Counted from the stretch's first letter, positions 8,549 to 18,608 are shown. The stretch: DNA of 61,486 nucleotides from Desulfosporosinus shakirovi (GCF_020595055.1 NZ_JAJDOO010000021.1:1-61486); one strand, 5' to 3'. Translations and numbers: made by a program. The notes: a model not told the origin generated them from the letters alone.

Positions 8549-8947
8549 TTGGTTGTTGAACAGCCACTCGTGAGTATTTCGAATTTAGCAGAAGAATTTC
8601 TAATTACACCGAGGACTATTCGCTATTACGAGGAAATGGGCTTGTTGACCCCAGTACACCACGAAAAAATGAGCCAGAGGTTATATGGGGCACGAGAGAG
8701 AGCTCGCTTAAAGTTAATTCTTCGAGGTAAAAGGTTGGGGTTTTCTCTGAGTGAAATTAAGGAAATGATCAATCTCTATGATATTGATCGTACAGAGGGT
8801 CTCCAGTTGGAACGTGCAGTGGCCTATGGAGAAAAGCGCCTGCAGGAGCTTGAGGAGAAAATCCAAGAACTCACCCTGCTTAAAGCAGAATTACTAGACT
8901 ATCATCAGCAATTTACAGAGTTAATGAAGAAATGTACAGAGGAATAA
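8549..8947 (+). CDS. MerR family transcriptional regulator
   Basis: 132 aa. N-terminal winged helix (SISNLAEEFLITPRTIRYYE, then EMGLLTP and SQRLYG), a LKLILRGKRLGFSLSEIKEMI segment, and a C-terminal coiled coil (RLQELEEKIQELTLLKAELL). No Cys-rich metal site is present, so an organic or acyl-CoA-like ligand is more likely than a metal. TTG 8549 is preferred, eight bases after AGGAAG; a GTG at 8540 touches that site and is unlikely. It lies 74 bases ahead of the acyl-CoA dehydrogenase gene and probably controls it. Confidence 0.88.
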   Translation: MVVEQPLVSISNLAEEFLITPRTIRYYEEMGLLTPVHHEKMSQRLYGARERARLKLILRGKRLGFSLSEIKEMINLYDIDRTEGLQLERAVAYGEKRLQELEEKIQELTLLKAELLDYHQQFTELMKKCTEE

Positions 8948-9021
8948 CGTCATAAAGAAAATGACCTGCCAACGGACAAATAAGTTAGTCAAATAAATCT
9001 ACCATCAACAAGGAGGAGAGA

Positions 9022-10263
9022 ATGATGTTCGATTTTCTTTTGACCGGCGCCCAAAAAGAACTGCAAAACGAGGCAATTGCCTTTGTGAAAGACAAGGTCC
9101 CCAAGCAATTGATTTTAGATATGGATGCCGAGAAAGTGGTTTATCCGGTTGAATACATTAAAGATCTTGGAGAAGCAAATCTTTTAGGTTTGCGTTTTGC
9201 CCCAGAGTATGGCGGTCGGGGGCTCAACTGGGTTGATGAAGTCGGAGTTTTAGAGGAAATCGGGATTTTAGGTACCAGTCTAGCCTGCCTTTACTCGTTG
9301 CCTTCTATCGTTGGGGAAGCTCTCGCTCGTTTTGGTTCGGAAGACTTAAAACAACGCTACTTAAAACCCACTCTAGAAGGGAAAATCTACACCGCCGAGG
9401 CGCTGACCGAACCTCGGGGCGGATCGGATTTCTTTGGTGCCACCACAGTTGCGGTACGAGATGGGGAGGATTTTATACTTAACGGCCAAAAGAGGTTTGT
9501 GGTCGGTGCTGAAGGAGCAGACTACTTTATGGTATATGCCAAGACCAATCCTGAGGGCAAATCCCATGAAAGCATGAGTGCTTTCATCGTAGACAGGGGT
9601 CCGGGCGTAGAAGTCGGGCATGTGTACGGACTAATGGGGACCAGAGGTGGCGGAGCAGGGCGTGTCGTCTTTAAGGATGTACGGATTCCTCGTCAGAACC
9701 TTTTGGGTAAAGAAAACGGAGCCGCTGAGATTTTCTATCAAATGATGATTCCGGAAAGAATGACAAGTGCGGCTGGGGCCTTAGGCATGGCCCGTGCAGC
9801 TCTGGAAGTAGCTTCAGTTTACAGTACCAAGCGCAAGGCTTTTAATCACACGATCAAAGATTTCCAAGCAGTGAGTTTCAAAGTTGCTGATTCCATCACT
9901 CGTTTAGACGCTGCACGCGCCTTAGTCTACACGACTGCTCGAGCTATTGACTCAGGAGTGCCAGCGGCCCAAGGCAGACGCTTAGTCTCTGAGGCCAAAA
10001 AATTTGCCACCAGTACAGCCTGGGCCGTCGTTAACGATGCTATGCAGATCATGGGGGGGATTGGCTATACGAATGTGTTCCCAGTAGAAAGGCTTTTGCG
10101 GGATACAAGATTGATCATGATTTGGACGGGCACGAATGAAGTGATGGATCTCATTATTCAGCACGAATATTACAAGGAATTAAAAACCCAGATGTCTAAC
10201 CATCGAGCAATCGAGGAAGATGCTGAAAACGCACATTTAATGGAAGAGAAGGTCTATGAATAG
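9022..10263 (+). CDS. Acyl-CoA dehydrogenase
   Basis: 413 aa FAD enzyme that oxidises acyl-CoA to the 2-enoyl-CoA. Visible: [13 protein letters not shown] and the FAD/substrate middle domain, [54 protein letters not shown], then [19 protein letters not shown], where the Glu of TNEV is the expected catalytic base of short/medium-chain enzymes. It is about 30 residues longer than usual because of a C-terminal tail rich in acidic residues. AAGGAGGAG precedes two adjacent ATG codons (9022, 9025). No ETF or thiolase gene is next to it, so the substrate cannot be told. Confidence 0.9.
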   Translation: MMFDFLLTGAQKELQNEAIAFVKDKVPKQLILDMDAEKVVYPVEYIKDLGEANLLGLRFAPEYGGRGLNWVDEVGVLEEIGILGTSLACLYSLPSIVGEALARFGSEDLKQRYLKPTLEGKIYTAEALTEPRGGSDFFGATTVAVRDGEDFILNGQKRFVVGAEGADYFMVYAKTNPEGKSHESMSAFIVDRGPGVEVGHVYGLMGTRGGGAGRVVFKDVRIPRQNLLGKENGAAEIFYQMMIPERMTSAAGALGMARAALEVASVYSTKRKAFNHTIKDFQAVSFKVADSITRLDAARALVYTTARAIDSGVPAAQGRRLVSEAKKFATSTAWAVVNDAMQIMGGIGYTNVFPVERLLRDTRLIMIWTGTNEVMDLIIQHEYYKELKTQMSNHRAIEEDAENAHLMEEKVYE

Positions 10264-10325
10264 TCCCTAACGAGGCATAAGGTCGCCAACAATGTAAAGA
10301 GACTCAAGCACTGTTAAAGATTTTC

Positions 10326-10381
10326 AAAGTGTACCCTATAGAGAGGCGGTTGAAAAAGGTCAAGCCTATAGGGTACACTTT
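10326..10381 (+). terminator. Terminator after the acyl-CoA dehydrogenase
   Basis: Perfect 16-bp arms (10326-10341 and 10366-10381) around a 24-base loop, with TTTATTTG at the downstream foot. The loop is long and the T tract modest. The rest of 10264-10645 holds no gene; 10428-10445 repeats part of the amt leader hairpin (see 13524-13559). Confidence 0.7.
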
Positions 10382-10645
10382 ATTTGAGCCGAAGTCGTTG
10401 ATACCAGTCAGTTACAGCCTCCGGCCTCTATGGAGATGCTCTAATTTAGAGAGTAAAATCACTTTTTGTTTAGCTGTAATCTGTGGACAGAAGCAGCACT
10501 AAGGTTACTTTGGATCTGTTTTACAGGAAGTAAATTGATCCAAAGGTTAAGGCTACTGGCATAGGAATAAAAAATAGGCTAGAATAGGTAGGGAGAGGAC
10601 AAAGAAACAGAAACTTCCTCATAATGTTTGATGCAGGTGAAAAAA

Positions 10646-11899
10646 ATGACGAAAAGAAATAATACTCAGAGTGCCAACCTAACCTTGGGAGGAATTACCC
10701 TAGGTTTTTTAGTGAGCTATCCATTTTATCTACAAGGCAGTTTTGTTGGTGGGCTCATCTCAAGTGGATGCAGTGCAGGAATGATAGGGGGACTTGCCGA
10801 TTGGTTTGCGGTAACGGCCCTTTTTCGGCGGCCGCTGGGTATTCGGCCGGGTAAAGTCGTGCGTACTGAGATTATTCCGCAGAACCGAGAACGAATTTTT
10901 ACAGCCTTAGCAGATATGGTGCAACAGGAATTGTTTTCTCAAGACATACTTAGACGTAAACTGTCCGCATGGGATTTTTCCGGAGTGCTGATTCGAGTCT
11001 TTCAGGAACGGGAAGTCCAGGAAACTGTGAATCTTATGCTTGCCAATACCGTACAGGATATCTGGAACCATCGGGAACCGGAAGTACTCAGGGGGCAGAT
11101 TAAGGGGTTGCTTAAAGAAAACATAAAGGATTTAAAGCTATCTCAAACTCTGGCAGAAGTCCTCGAGTTTTCAATAGAACATGGAGATATCGATGGGGTC
11201 TTGACGGTTGTTTGTCGGGCAATCACTGAATTTGTAGATCAAACTGTCGTTCAAGATACTCTCAAGAATATGATGGAAGCAGCCTTAACAAGGTATGAAG
11301 AAAACAATTCCACACGTAAAATGATTGGGAAGCTCCTTCCTTCGCCTGCTGAGCTGGCGCATGGCCTGCAAGAAAAGGTCAGAAAGGCATTACAGGACGG
11401 GACCGTCGTACAATGGCTCAAGGAATCCTTGCTCCAGTTTGTCTTGGAACTCAAAACAAAGACTTCGCTTCAAGAGCGTCTGGATATCTTTGTTATCAAA
11501 GTTTTGGATGGGGAACTGGAAGCCCTGGATGCAAAAAAAGTAATTGCAGGTTCATTAGGGACAAGCAATGAGAAGTCCTATTCTGTGACTGAGCACCTGC
11601 TCGTAAATTTAAGGGACAACTGGCAGGGGTATCTTAAAAAGATTGAACATAATAAAGATTTCAGGGCGAAAGTCAATGAAGAGGTAAAAAGTATCCTTGA
11701 AAAACAGATTATATACCATCACAATGCCATCGGACGCATAGTCCGCGAAGGGCTGGATCCTTTGACAGATGAGAAGCTGGTTGAGCTGATTGAGGATAAA
11801 GCCGGAAATGACCTGCAAATGATTCGAATTAACGGCTCAGTCGTTGGCGGCTTAGCTGGAATGCTCATTTACTTGCTTGGGATGGTGTTGCAGTCATGA
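10646..11899 (+). CDS. DUF445 family membrane-associated protein (first of two)
   Basis: 417 aa. DUF445 signature near the N-terminus, GGLADWFAVTALFRRPLG then IIPQNRERIF, after one hydrophobic hairpin, and the matching C-terminus DKAGNDLQMIRINGSVVGG followed by a last membrane helix. The middle is a long helical region. The family (E. coli YjiN, B. subtilis YheB) has no settled function. ATG 10646 is chosen because AGGTGA lies five bases upstream; TTG 10628 and ATG 10631 lack a site. The last four bases overlap the next DUF445 gene (ATGA), so the two are translationally coupled. Confidence 0.88.
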   Translation: MTKRNNTQSANLTLGGITLGFLVSYPFYLQGSFVGGLISSGCSAGMIGGLADWFAVTALFRRPLGIRPGKVVRTEIIPQNRERIFTALADMVQQELFSQDILRRKLSAWDFSGVLIRVFQEREVQETVNLMLANTVQDIWNHREPEVLRGQIKGLLKENIKDLKLSQTLAEVLEFSIEHGDIDGVLTVVCRAITEFVDQTVVQDTLKNMMEAALTRYEENNSTRKMIGKLLPSPAELAHGLQEKVRKALQDGTVVQWLKESLLQFVLELKTKTSLQERLDIFVIKVLDGELEALDAKKVIAGSLGTSNEKSYSVTEHLLVNLRDNWQGYLKKIEHNKDFRAKVNEEVKSILEKQIIYHHNAIGRIVREGLDPLTDEKLVELIEDKAGNDLQMIRINGSVVGGLAGMLIYLLGMVLQS

Positions 11900-13206
11900 A
11901 TTATCAGAAAAAGGCGAATCTCGTTTTGACTGCAGTTTTTATCCTTTTTATAGGTGCAGCAGTCATAGAACATTCTAATCCGCATAACTTTGGGATCAGG
12001 CTAGTGTATTTCGTCTTAGAAGCAGCCTTGGTCGGCGGAATCGCCGATTGGTTTGCAGTAACTGCAATTTTCAAGAAGCCGCTGGGATGGGGCTTTCACA
12101 CTGCGCTAATCCCGCGAAACAGGGAAAAGGTCATAGAAGCAGTTGCGTCCATGGTGCAATCGGAGCTATTACGTGTTGATCTGATTCGACAGAAGATCGA
12201 AGGAGTTCCCTTTATTGAATCCCTTGTTAACTATGTTAAAAAGGAAGGCGGTTCAGTATATCTTACGAACAAATTAACTCCTTACCTTCAGCGTTATATA
12301 GAAAGACAATCTCCGGACCAGTTAGCAAAGAAACTTTCTATGTATCTTCGAGAAAATGCTAAGACTTGGCACTTAGCCCCCAAGGTTGAGGCTGCGAGCG
12401 GATGGGCACTGCACCATGGCTATATGGATCAAGGATTAGATCAGTTGGCAGAAGGATTGTGGGATAAAGCTTCCCAAGGGGAAACAAGGCAAGTTATTCT
12501 CCGATACCTCGAGGAGATAAAGCAAGAAAAGGTAAGCAACGGAGGGTCAATATTCCGTACCCTACTAGGTTTTGTAGAGATGTCAGATGGATTAAACCTG
12601 GAGGAAGCAGCCGATGCCTTGCAAGTTGAGTTGCTTCTAACTTTGCGCAAATTGAAGGATCAAAACCATCCTATGCGCGTAACTTTAAGGGATAATTTAA
12701 TGGGTGAAATAGTGGCATTCGCTCAAGATCCAGAGTTTGAAGTCCAGATAGAACGCTGGAAAGATGATCTTTTGAAAGAGCATTTCTTCGAGGACTTTTT
12801 AGAAATTGTCATAGAGACGGCCATCAACACCGCAACTTCTCCGTCACTAACTTCGGAGCCAAATGCTCTGCAGTGCATGTTACACTTCTATCTGGAAAAA
12901 TATTGGGTTAGCATTCAGGAAAATAAAGCCCTTAGGGATAAGGTGAATTCGTTCATCGTGGATACATTATGTCGCGTAATCAAAAATGAACATGACATGA
13001 TTGGACTCATGGTGAGGGAGACACTGGCAGCGTACACGGATCAGGACCTCAATCAGTTTGTACAGGATAAAGCGGGTAATGATTTACAATGGATTAGGAT
13101 CAACGGCTCGATGATTGGTGGAATTGTGGGGTTCATCCTGTTTTTATTCTTGGAGTTTGTCTATAACCCCCTCATCATGTCAGTATTAACGAACTATACT
13201 CGTTGA
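11896..13206 (+). CDS. DUF445 family membrane-associated protein (second of two)
   Basis: 436 aa paralogue of the gene it overlaps. It shares GGIADWFAVTAIFKKPLG and ALIPRNREKVIE near the N-terminus and DKAGNDLQWIRINGSMIGG plus a C-terminal membrane helix. The middle parts have diverged much more than the two ends, which suggests that the ends are the functional core and that the pair may act as a heteromer. Function unknown. Confidence 0.88.
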   Translation: MNYQKKANLVLTAVFILFIGAAVIEHSNPHNFGIRLVYFVLEAALVGGIADWFAVTAIFKKPLGWGFHTALIPRNREKVIEAVASMVQSELLRVDLIRQKIEGVPFIESLVNYVKKEGGSVYLTNKLTPYLQRYIERQSPDQLAKKLSMYLRENAKTWHLAPKVEAASGWALHHGYMDQGLDQLAEGLWDKASQGETRQVILRYLEEIKQEKVSNGGSIFRTLLGFVEMSDGLNLEEAADALQVELLLTLRKLKDQNHPMRVTLRDNLMGEIVAFAQDPEFEVQIERWKDDLLKEHFFEDFLEIVIETAINTATSPSLTSEPNALQCMLHFYLEKYWVSIQENKALRDKVNSFIVDTLCRVIKNEHDMIGLMVRETLAAYTDQDLNQFVQDKAGNDLQWIRINGSMIGGIVGFILFLFLEFVYNPLIMSVLTNYTR

Positions 13207-13341
13207 AACCGCTAATAAAATTATCAAAAAGCTGTTCGTCCAATGAGATTCGAAGACGTCTAACTTCCGATTTTTGGTCTCTGGCCTCTGGCTTCTGATC
13301 TCTGCCTTCCGTAGGTATACAAGATTCATAAAAAGAAAGTA

Positions 13342-13371
13342 TTGTAATTGGTTTGTCCTTTATGCTAGAAT
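13342..13371 (+). promoter_or_regulatory. Likely promoter of the amt leader
   Basis: TTGTAA (13342-13347), an 18-base spacer and TAGAAT (13366-13371) fit a housekeeping promoter. Transcription would start near 13378, just before a perfect 14-base palindrome, GGTTGTGCACAACC (13383-13396). The stretch 13207-13341 before it is gene-free; 13255-13310 is rich in short TCTGGC/TCTGAT variants. Confidence 0.5.
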
Positions 13372-13433
13372 ACCTAACATAAGGTTGTGCACAACCGAAA
13401 CCTCATAGGTTATACATCTAGGCAAAGCAAAGA

Positions 13434-13466
13434 CGCTTTGGGATACTCGCAAGAGTACTCAAAGCG
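13434..13466 (+). terminator. Terminator or attenuator upstream of amt
   Basis: Stem of about 14 bp (13434-13448 with 13453-13466, one bulge) closed by a GCAA loop and followed by CTTTTTGTTTTTG. It lies about 230 bases after the DUF445 stop and 170 bases before amt. If the promoter at 13342 is real, this terminator sits inside the amt leader and could act as an attenuator; otherwise it simply ends the DUF445 transcript. Confidence 0.7.
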
Positions 13467-13523
13467 CCTTTTTGTTTTTGCCAGGCAGAAAGTATAACTA
13501 ATCGGTCATCACGGCGGATTGCC

Positions 13524-13559
13524 ATTAGGGCATCTAGCCATCTATGGAGATGCCCTAAT
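13524..13559 (+). repeat. Perfect hairpin in the amt leader, half of it repeated at 10428-10445
   Basis: 12-bp arms ATTAGGGCATCT and AGATGCCCTAAT (13524-13535 and 13548-13559), with CCAT/ATGG able to extend the stem inside the loop. The right half (13542-13559) recurs with one mismatch at 10428-10445 in the gap before the DUF445 pair, where the left arm is missing. No T tract follows, so it is not a terminator. Confidence 0.55.
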
Positions 13560-13638
13560 CTCAAACCATCGTTGGTTGAGTCATGGTGACGCTTATGGCT
13601 TGGCTTTAGCCAGGTTTTCGAAGTAAGGAGGAATAATT

Positions 13639-14868
13639 ATGGATACGGGAGATACAGCCTTTATTTTAGTTTCGTCAGCTATGGTTCTTTTGATGACGCC
13701 CGGTTTAGCGCTCTTCTACGGCGGTATGGTTCGAAAAAAGAATGTTCTTGGCACGTTTATGCATAGTTGGATTGCCATTGGCCTCATCTCGTTGCAATGG
13801 ATTTTAATTGGATTTACTCTAGCCTTTGGAACGGATCATCACGGTTTAATTGGTGGCTTAGACTGGTTAGGTTTAAATGGAGTTGGGATGGATCCCAACA
13901 CGGATTATGCTGCCACTATCCCTGCAATTGTTTTTATGGGTTTTCAAATGATGTTTGCTGTAATTACCCCTGCTCTAATTAGCGGCGCTGTTGCAGAGCG
14001 GATGCGTTTTCCGGCATTTATACTCTTTATGTTGTTATGGGCAACATTTGTCTATGATCCCGTGGCCCACTGGGTTTGGGGTGTCGGTGGTTTCTTAAGG
14101 AATCTTGGGGCGTTAGACTTTGCAGGAGGAAATGTGGTTCATATTAGTTCCGGTTACTCTGCGTTAGTTGCAGCCTTGGTACTTGGAAAGCGTAAGGGGC
14201 TTGGCAAAGAATCAATGGCACCTCATCATTTGCCGATGACCGTTTTAGGCGCAGGGCTCCTGTGGTTTGGCTGGTTTGGTTTTAACGCAGGGAGCGCCTT
14301 GGGTGCTAATGGTTTAGCTGGAATGGTCTTTGTTAATACAAATACTGCCGCTGCTGCGGCTGCCATTGCCTGGGCGTTTGTGGAACGCATCCATCGAGGG
14401 AAAACCACGATGCTTGGCGTAGCCAGCGGTGCGATCAGCGGGTTAGTAGCCATTACTCCTGCTTGCGGATTTGTGACCCCACTCTCCTCCATAGTTATCG
14501 GTTTAGTAGGTGGATTAGTTTGTTATATCGCAATCAGTGTAATGAAAGCAAAGTTCGGCTATGATGATGCTTTAGATGCCTTCGGATGCCATGGCATTGG
14601 AGGAACTTGGGGAGCACTGGCCACAGGAATTTTTGCTACCAAGACTATCAATTCAGCTGGTGCAGATGGATTAATCTATGGAAATATGTCCCAATTGGGT
14701 ATTCAGGCTACGAGTGTTTTAATTACCGTGGTGTTTGCTGTAGTAGCAACGTTCGTCATATTAAAAGTAATAGGCTTGTTCACCAGATTGCGCGTCAATG
14801 AAGAACAGGAAGCAAATGGTTTGGATTTATCGCTACATGGAGAAACCGCATATTCAGAGTTTATCTAA
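13639..14868 (+). CDS. amt: Ammonium transporter (Amt family)
   Basis: 409 aa with about eleven membrane helices, of normal length. Amt/Rh hallmarks: GLALFYGGMVRKKN, the family signature DFAGGNVVHISSG, the first pore His in HHLPMTVLGAGLLWFGWFG and the second in DAFGCHGIGGTWG. It moves ammonium across the cell membrane. AAGGAGG lies upstream of ATG 13639. It is followed 72 bases later by glnB, the usual pairing in which the PII protein blocks the channel when nitrogen is plentiful. Confidence 0.96.
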   Translation: MDTGDTAFILVSSAMVLLMTPGLALFYGGMVRKKNVLGTFMHSWIAIGLISLQWILIGFTLAFGTDHHGLIGGLDWLGLNGVGMDPNTDYAATIPAIVFMGFQMMFAVITPALISGAVAERMRFPAFILFMLLWATFVYDPVAHWVWGVGGFLRNLGALDFAGGNVVHISSGYSALVAALVLGKRKGLGKESMAPHHLPMTVLGAGLLWFGWFGFNAGSALGANGLAGMVFVNTNTAAAAAAIAWAFVERIHRGKTTMLGVASGAISGLVAITPACGFVTPLSSIVIGLVGGLVCYIAISVMKAKFGYDDALDAFGCHGIGGTWGALATGIFATKTINSAGADGLIYGNMSQLGIQATSVLITVVFAVVATFVILKVIGLFTRLRVNEEQEANGLDLSLHGETAYSEFI

Positions 14869-14919
14869 TAGGCTAAGTTAGTTACCCTTATAGTGCTTGA
14901 TAAAAAACAAGCGGACTAA

Positions 14920-15279
<360 letters not shown>

Positions 15280-15354
15280 CTAAACAAGAAGGGGATACTA
15301 TCAACACTCAAAGGTATGATCATCAGAAGAACATTTATAAAGAATCAAAGACAT

Positions 15355-15390
15355 AAGATCGTTCTCTAATATAAGGGAACGGTCTTTCTT
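15355..15390 (+). terminator. Terminator of the amt-glnB unit
   Basis: 12-bp stem with G-U pairs (15355-15366 with 15375-15386), 8-base loop, followed by TCTTTCT. About 75 bases after the glnB stop. Confidence 0.75.
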
Positions 15391-15532
15391 TCTATTGTGA
15401 TAAGCAATTAACTAATGGTAGAGAAGTTATTGATTAATAAAACACAAGTAAATAAATGAAATTTAACCAATATGTGTAAACAAAGTAAAGGGATCTTCGT
15501 ATAATGTATAAAGAATGAAAGGGGGATTTTAA

Positions 15533-15631
15533 ATGGCATTCGGAGCTGACGGAGCTAGCGGCGTTGGCGCTGGTATTGCAGTGGTAGTTGTTATTATTTT
15601 GCTTCTCATTGCGATGGGAATTGTATTCTAA
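15533..15631 (+). CDS. YjcZ-like mini-protein, 32 aa
   Basis: ATG 15533 follows AAAGGGGGAT. The peptide has a Gly/Ala-rich head (MAFGADGASGVGAG) and one hydrophobic helix (AVVVVIILLLIAMGIVF). This layout is that of the YjcZ/sporulation-associated small membrane proteins common in spore-forming Firmicutes. The exact role of the family is not known; location in the spore membrane or coat is inferred. It forms a pair with the next mini-gene, which has the same design but a different head. Confidence 0.75.
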   Translation: MAFGADGASGVGAGIAVVVVIILLLIAMGIVF

Positions 15632-15680
15632 GGAGCCCACTGTTTAAGTAATCTCACCTAATATAGGAGGTATAAATAAT

Positions 15681-15794
15681 ATGTACGGTTATGGTGGAGG
15701 GTGTTGTGTTGCTCCCGTTGTTGGTACAGGAGTAGGAGTTGGAATCATCACGATTGCGATTTTAATTCTAATCGCTTTGGGAGTTATCTTCTAA
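15681..15794 (+). CDS. YjcZ-like mini-protein, 37 aa
   Basis: ATG 15681 follows TAGGAGGT. Head MYGYGGGCCVAPVVGTG with two adjacent Cys, then a single hydrophobic helix ending IAILILIALGVIF. The GYGGG head is the usual mark of YjcZ-like proteins. The last residues (LIA.GVIF/GIVF) match the preceding mini-protein, so the two are likely paralogues made by tandem duplication. The Cys pair could allow disulphide cross-linking; that is a guess. Confidence 0.78.
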   Translation: MYGYGGGCCVAPVVGTGVGVGIITIAILILIALGVIF

Positions 15795-15806
15795 GGTTCA
15801 TCTGAA

Positions 15807-15831
15807 AGGGGCTTCCTATCACAAGGGAGCC
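15807..15831 (+). terminator. Hairpin after the mini-protein pair
   Basis: GGGCTTCCT and AGGGAGCCC can pair across a six-base loop just after the second mini-gene. There is no T tract, so termination is uncertain. Confidence 0.4.
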
Positions 15832-15853
15832 CATTATCGTTAAATCTCTTTAA

Positions 15854-15965
15854 TGAACTCGTTCAACTAAAGTTGAACATCGAAACTTTAGTGGGACTTT
15901 ACCCCCGCCGAAGGAGAATCGGGGTACCACTTGAAGTGGGAGTCTCATGATTTAGATCAAGTCAA
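15854..15965 (+). repeat. IS200/IS605-like end remnant, copy 1
   Basis: Three hairpins in a row: GTTCAAC/GTTGAAC around TAAA, TACCCC/GGGGTA, and CCACTT/AAGTGG followed by GAGTCTC and TCAA. The layout, with a subterminal hairpin then TCAA, resembles the right end of IS608-type elements. Related copies lie at 34219, 35855 and 59804 (reverse). No transposase is nearby. Confidence 0.5.
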
Positions 15966-15980
15966 GGAGGTGAAGGTGGA

Positions 15981-16262
15981 GTGTCAATTAGAGGACTTAA
16001 TCTTTTTAATAACCCAAATACCCAAAATCTGATGCAAAGCTTGGGACAAAACCCATTTCCTATGAGGGGTCTTGAACGTTTTATGCAGAAAAGAGGAATG
16101 AATTATCCGCCCTTTCCCCAAGGGGGACCAAACCTCCAAGGACCGAATTCACAAGGTGAAGCTGGGCGTTTGGCAGATACTTTGAAGGTACAAGAAGCGA
16201 CCGAGAAACGTGGAGGAATTAAGGAATTTCTTAGCCGCTTTAGCCGTAGACGAAACAAATAG
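15981..16262 (+). CDS. Small hypothetical protein, 93 aa
   Basis: GTG 15981 follows a strong AAGGAGGTG. The protein is Asn/Gln/Pro/Gly-rich in the first two thirds (NNPNTQNLMQSLGQNPF, PPFPQGGPNLQGPNSQG) and basic at the end (FLSRFSRRRNK). It has no membrane helix or signal peptide and is probably disordered. This composition and the YjcZ neighbours suggest a spore-associated protein, but that is inference. It begins directly after an IS605-like repeat. Confidence 0.6.
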   Translation: MSIRGLNLFNNPNTQNLMQSLGQNPFPMRGLERFMQKRGMNYPPFPQGGPNLQGPNSQGEAGRLADTLKVQEATEKRGGIKEFLSRFSRRRNK

Positions 16263-16345
16263 TTAATCAAAGGACAATAAGTTTTTTTCTACGGGCATTT
16301 TACCTGATAAGTGTAGGTGATTAGGGAAAAGAGCTAAGTGTAAAA

Positions 16346-16388
16346 ATAGACAAGGCACCTTGGTAACTTGCCAAGGTGCCTTGTCTAT
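16346..16388 (-). terminator. Terminator of gdhA
   Basis: Perfect 18-bp arms (16346-16363 and 16371-16388) around seven bases. Read on the minus strand it is followed by ATTTTTA, which places it at the end of gdhA. Confidence 0.88.
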
Positions 16389-16422
16389 CAAACGTATAAA
16401 CTTAGTTCATTACCAATCAAGC

Positions 16423-17781
<1,359 letters not shown>

Positions 17782-17912
17782 TTATTAGATTTTAATTCGC
17801 CTTTTATATTACAATGAATCTTGTCCAAATATAAGCATATTTGCGAATGAATTCATTATACATTGGCAGGGCCATCTTTCAGGGGGATGCTTCTGGAAAT
17901 AACCCCCTGATT

Positions 17913-18608
17913 TTAGCTGTTTTGTGCAAGGAGAAGCTGAATTCCTGTTGCCAAAGTAAACAGGTTAAAGGCTATTTCTGTCGCGATCAACAAACGGGGC
18001 GTAATATCTGTCGGCAAGATATCACCTAAGTCGGCAGTAGCAATCGTCGTAATGCTCAAATATAAAAATGAAAGAAATTGAATTCCTAAGTTATCTCCCA
18101 CATTCCCTGTAAAACTGGAAGGGAAAAATCTATAGAGGAGCAGATACTCTGCCGAGAAAAGAAAGATAATTGCCAGAATCCCCCCACCGATGGGACAGAG
18201 TAAGTGGTTGTAGGGAGCTTTGGATTCTTTTATGACTTCAGATATTGCTAAGGAAACTGCGATGGTCGCACCGATTGCATACCCGACGATTGAAAATTTA
18301 AAGAGGGTGCCTCCAAATTGTTTAACTGGATTATCTTCACTCGAGAAAAGGCTTAAAAAAAGTGCCCCAGCTGTCCCGAAAAGAGCAGGCGATAGTAATT
18401 CCCAGTAGCCAAGATTAAAGTTGCGTTTTAAAGGAAGAAGGGGGGGACAGACAGTAGAACAACTATGCTTGTTTGGAAGTGAAGGTTTATAGCCCCTCAA
18501 ACTGTTTGGGGCTAGTGGATAAGGGCCAAAATAGGGAGGATAAGGAGGGGATTGTGTCTTTGATTGATCCACGTCTGAGTCGCCGCCTTTCCCAAAATTA
18601 TATTCCAT
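17913..18608 (-). CDS. Two-helix ion-channel-like membrane protein (Ion_trans_2 type)
   Basis: 231 aa. A Pro-rich cytoplasmic head (PPYPPYFGPYPLAP) and a few Cys are followed by four to five hydrophobic segments. The last two flank a pore-loop-like stretch, FLYLSITTIATADLGDILP, which lines up with the K+ channel pattern TTVGYGDxxP but has ATADLGD instead of GYGD. It may be a channel of altered selectivity or a non-conducting relative. The ribosome site is weak and the start uncertain. It stands alone upstream of and apart from gdhA on the same strand. Confidence 0.6.
   Translation of the reverse strand: MEYNFGKGGDSDVDQSKTQSPPYPPYFGPYPLAPNSLRGYKPSLPNKHSCSTVCPPLLPLKRNFNLGYWELLSPALFGTAGALFLSLFSSEDNPVKQFGGTLFKFSIVGYAIGATIAVSLAISEVIKESKAPYNHLLCPIGGGILAIIFLFSAEYLLLYRFFPSSFTGNVGDNLGIQFLSFLYLSITTIATADLGDILPTDITPRLLIATEIAFNLFTLATGIQLLLAQNS

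Noticed and set aside
13383-13466. c-di-GMP-I riboswitch upstream of amt, suggested by GGCAAAGC and GACGC
   Set aside because: The order and spacing of the conserved GEMM segments are not there and the second tetraloop-receptor part is missing.
13500-13638. Glutamine riboswitch upstream of amt
   Set aside because: Only a loose CGAAGTAAGG likeness is present; the paired CGTTCAT...GGACGGAAGTAGG core is absent.
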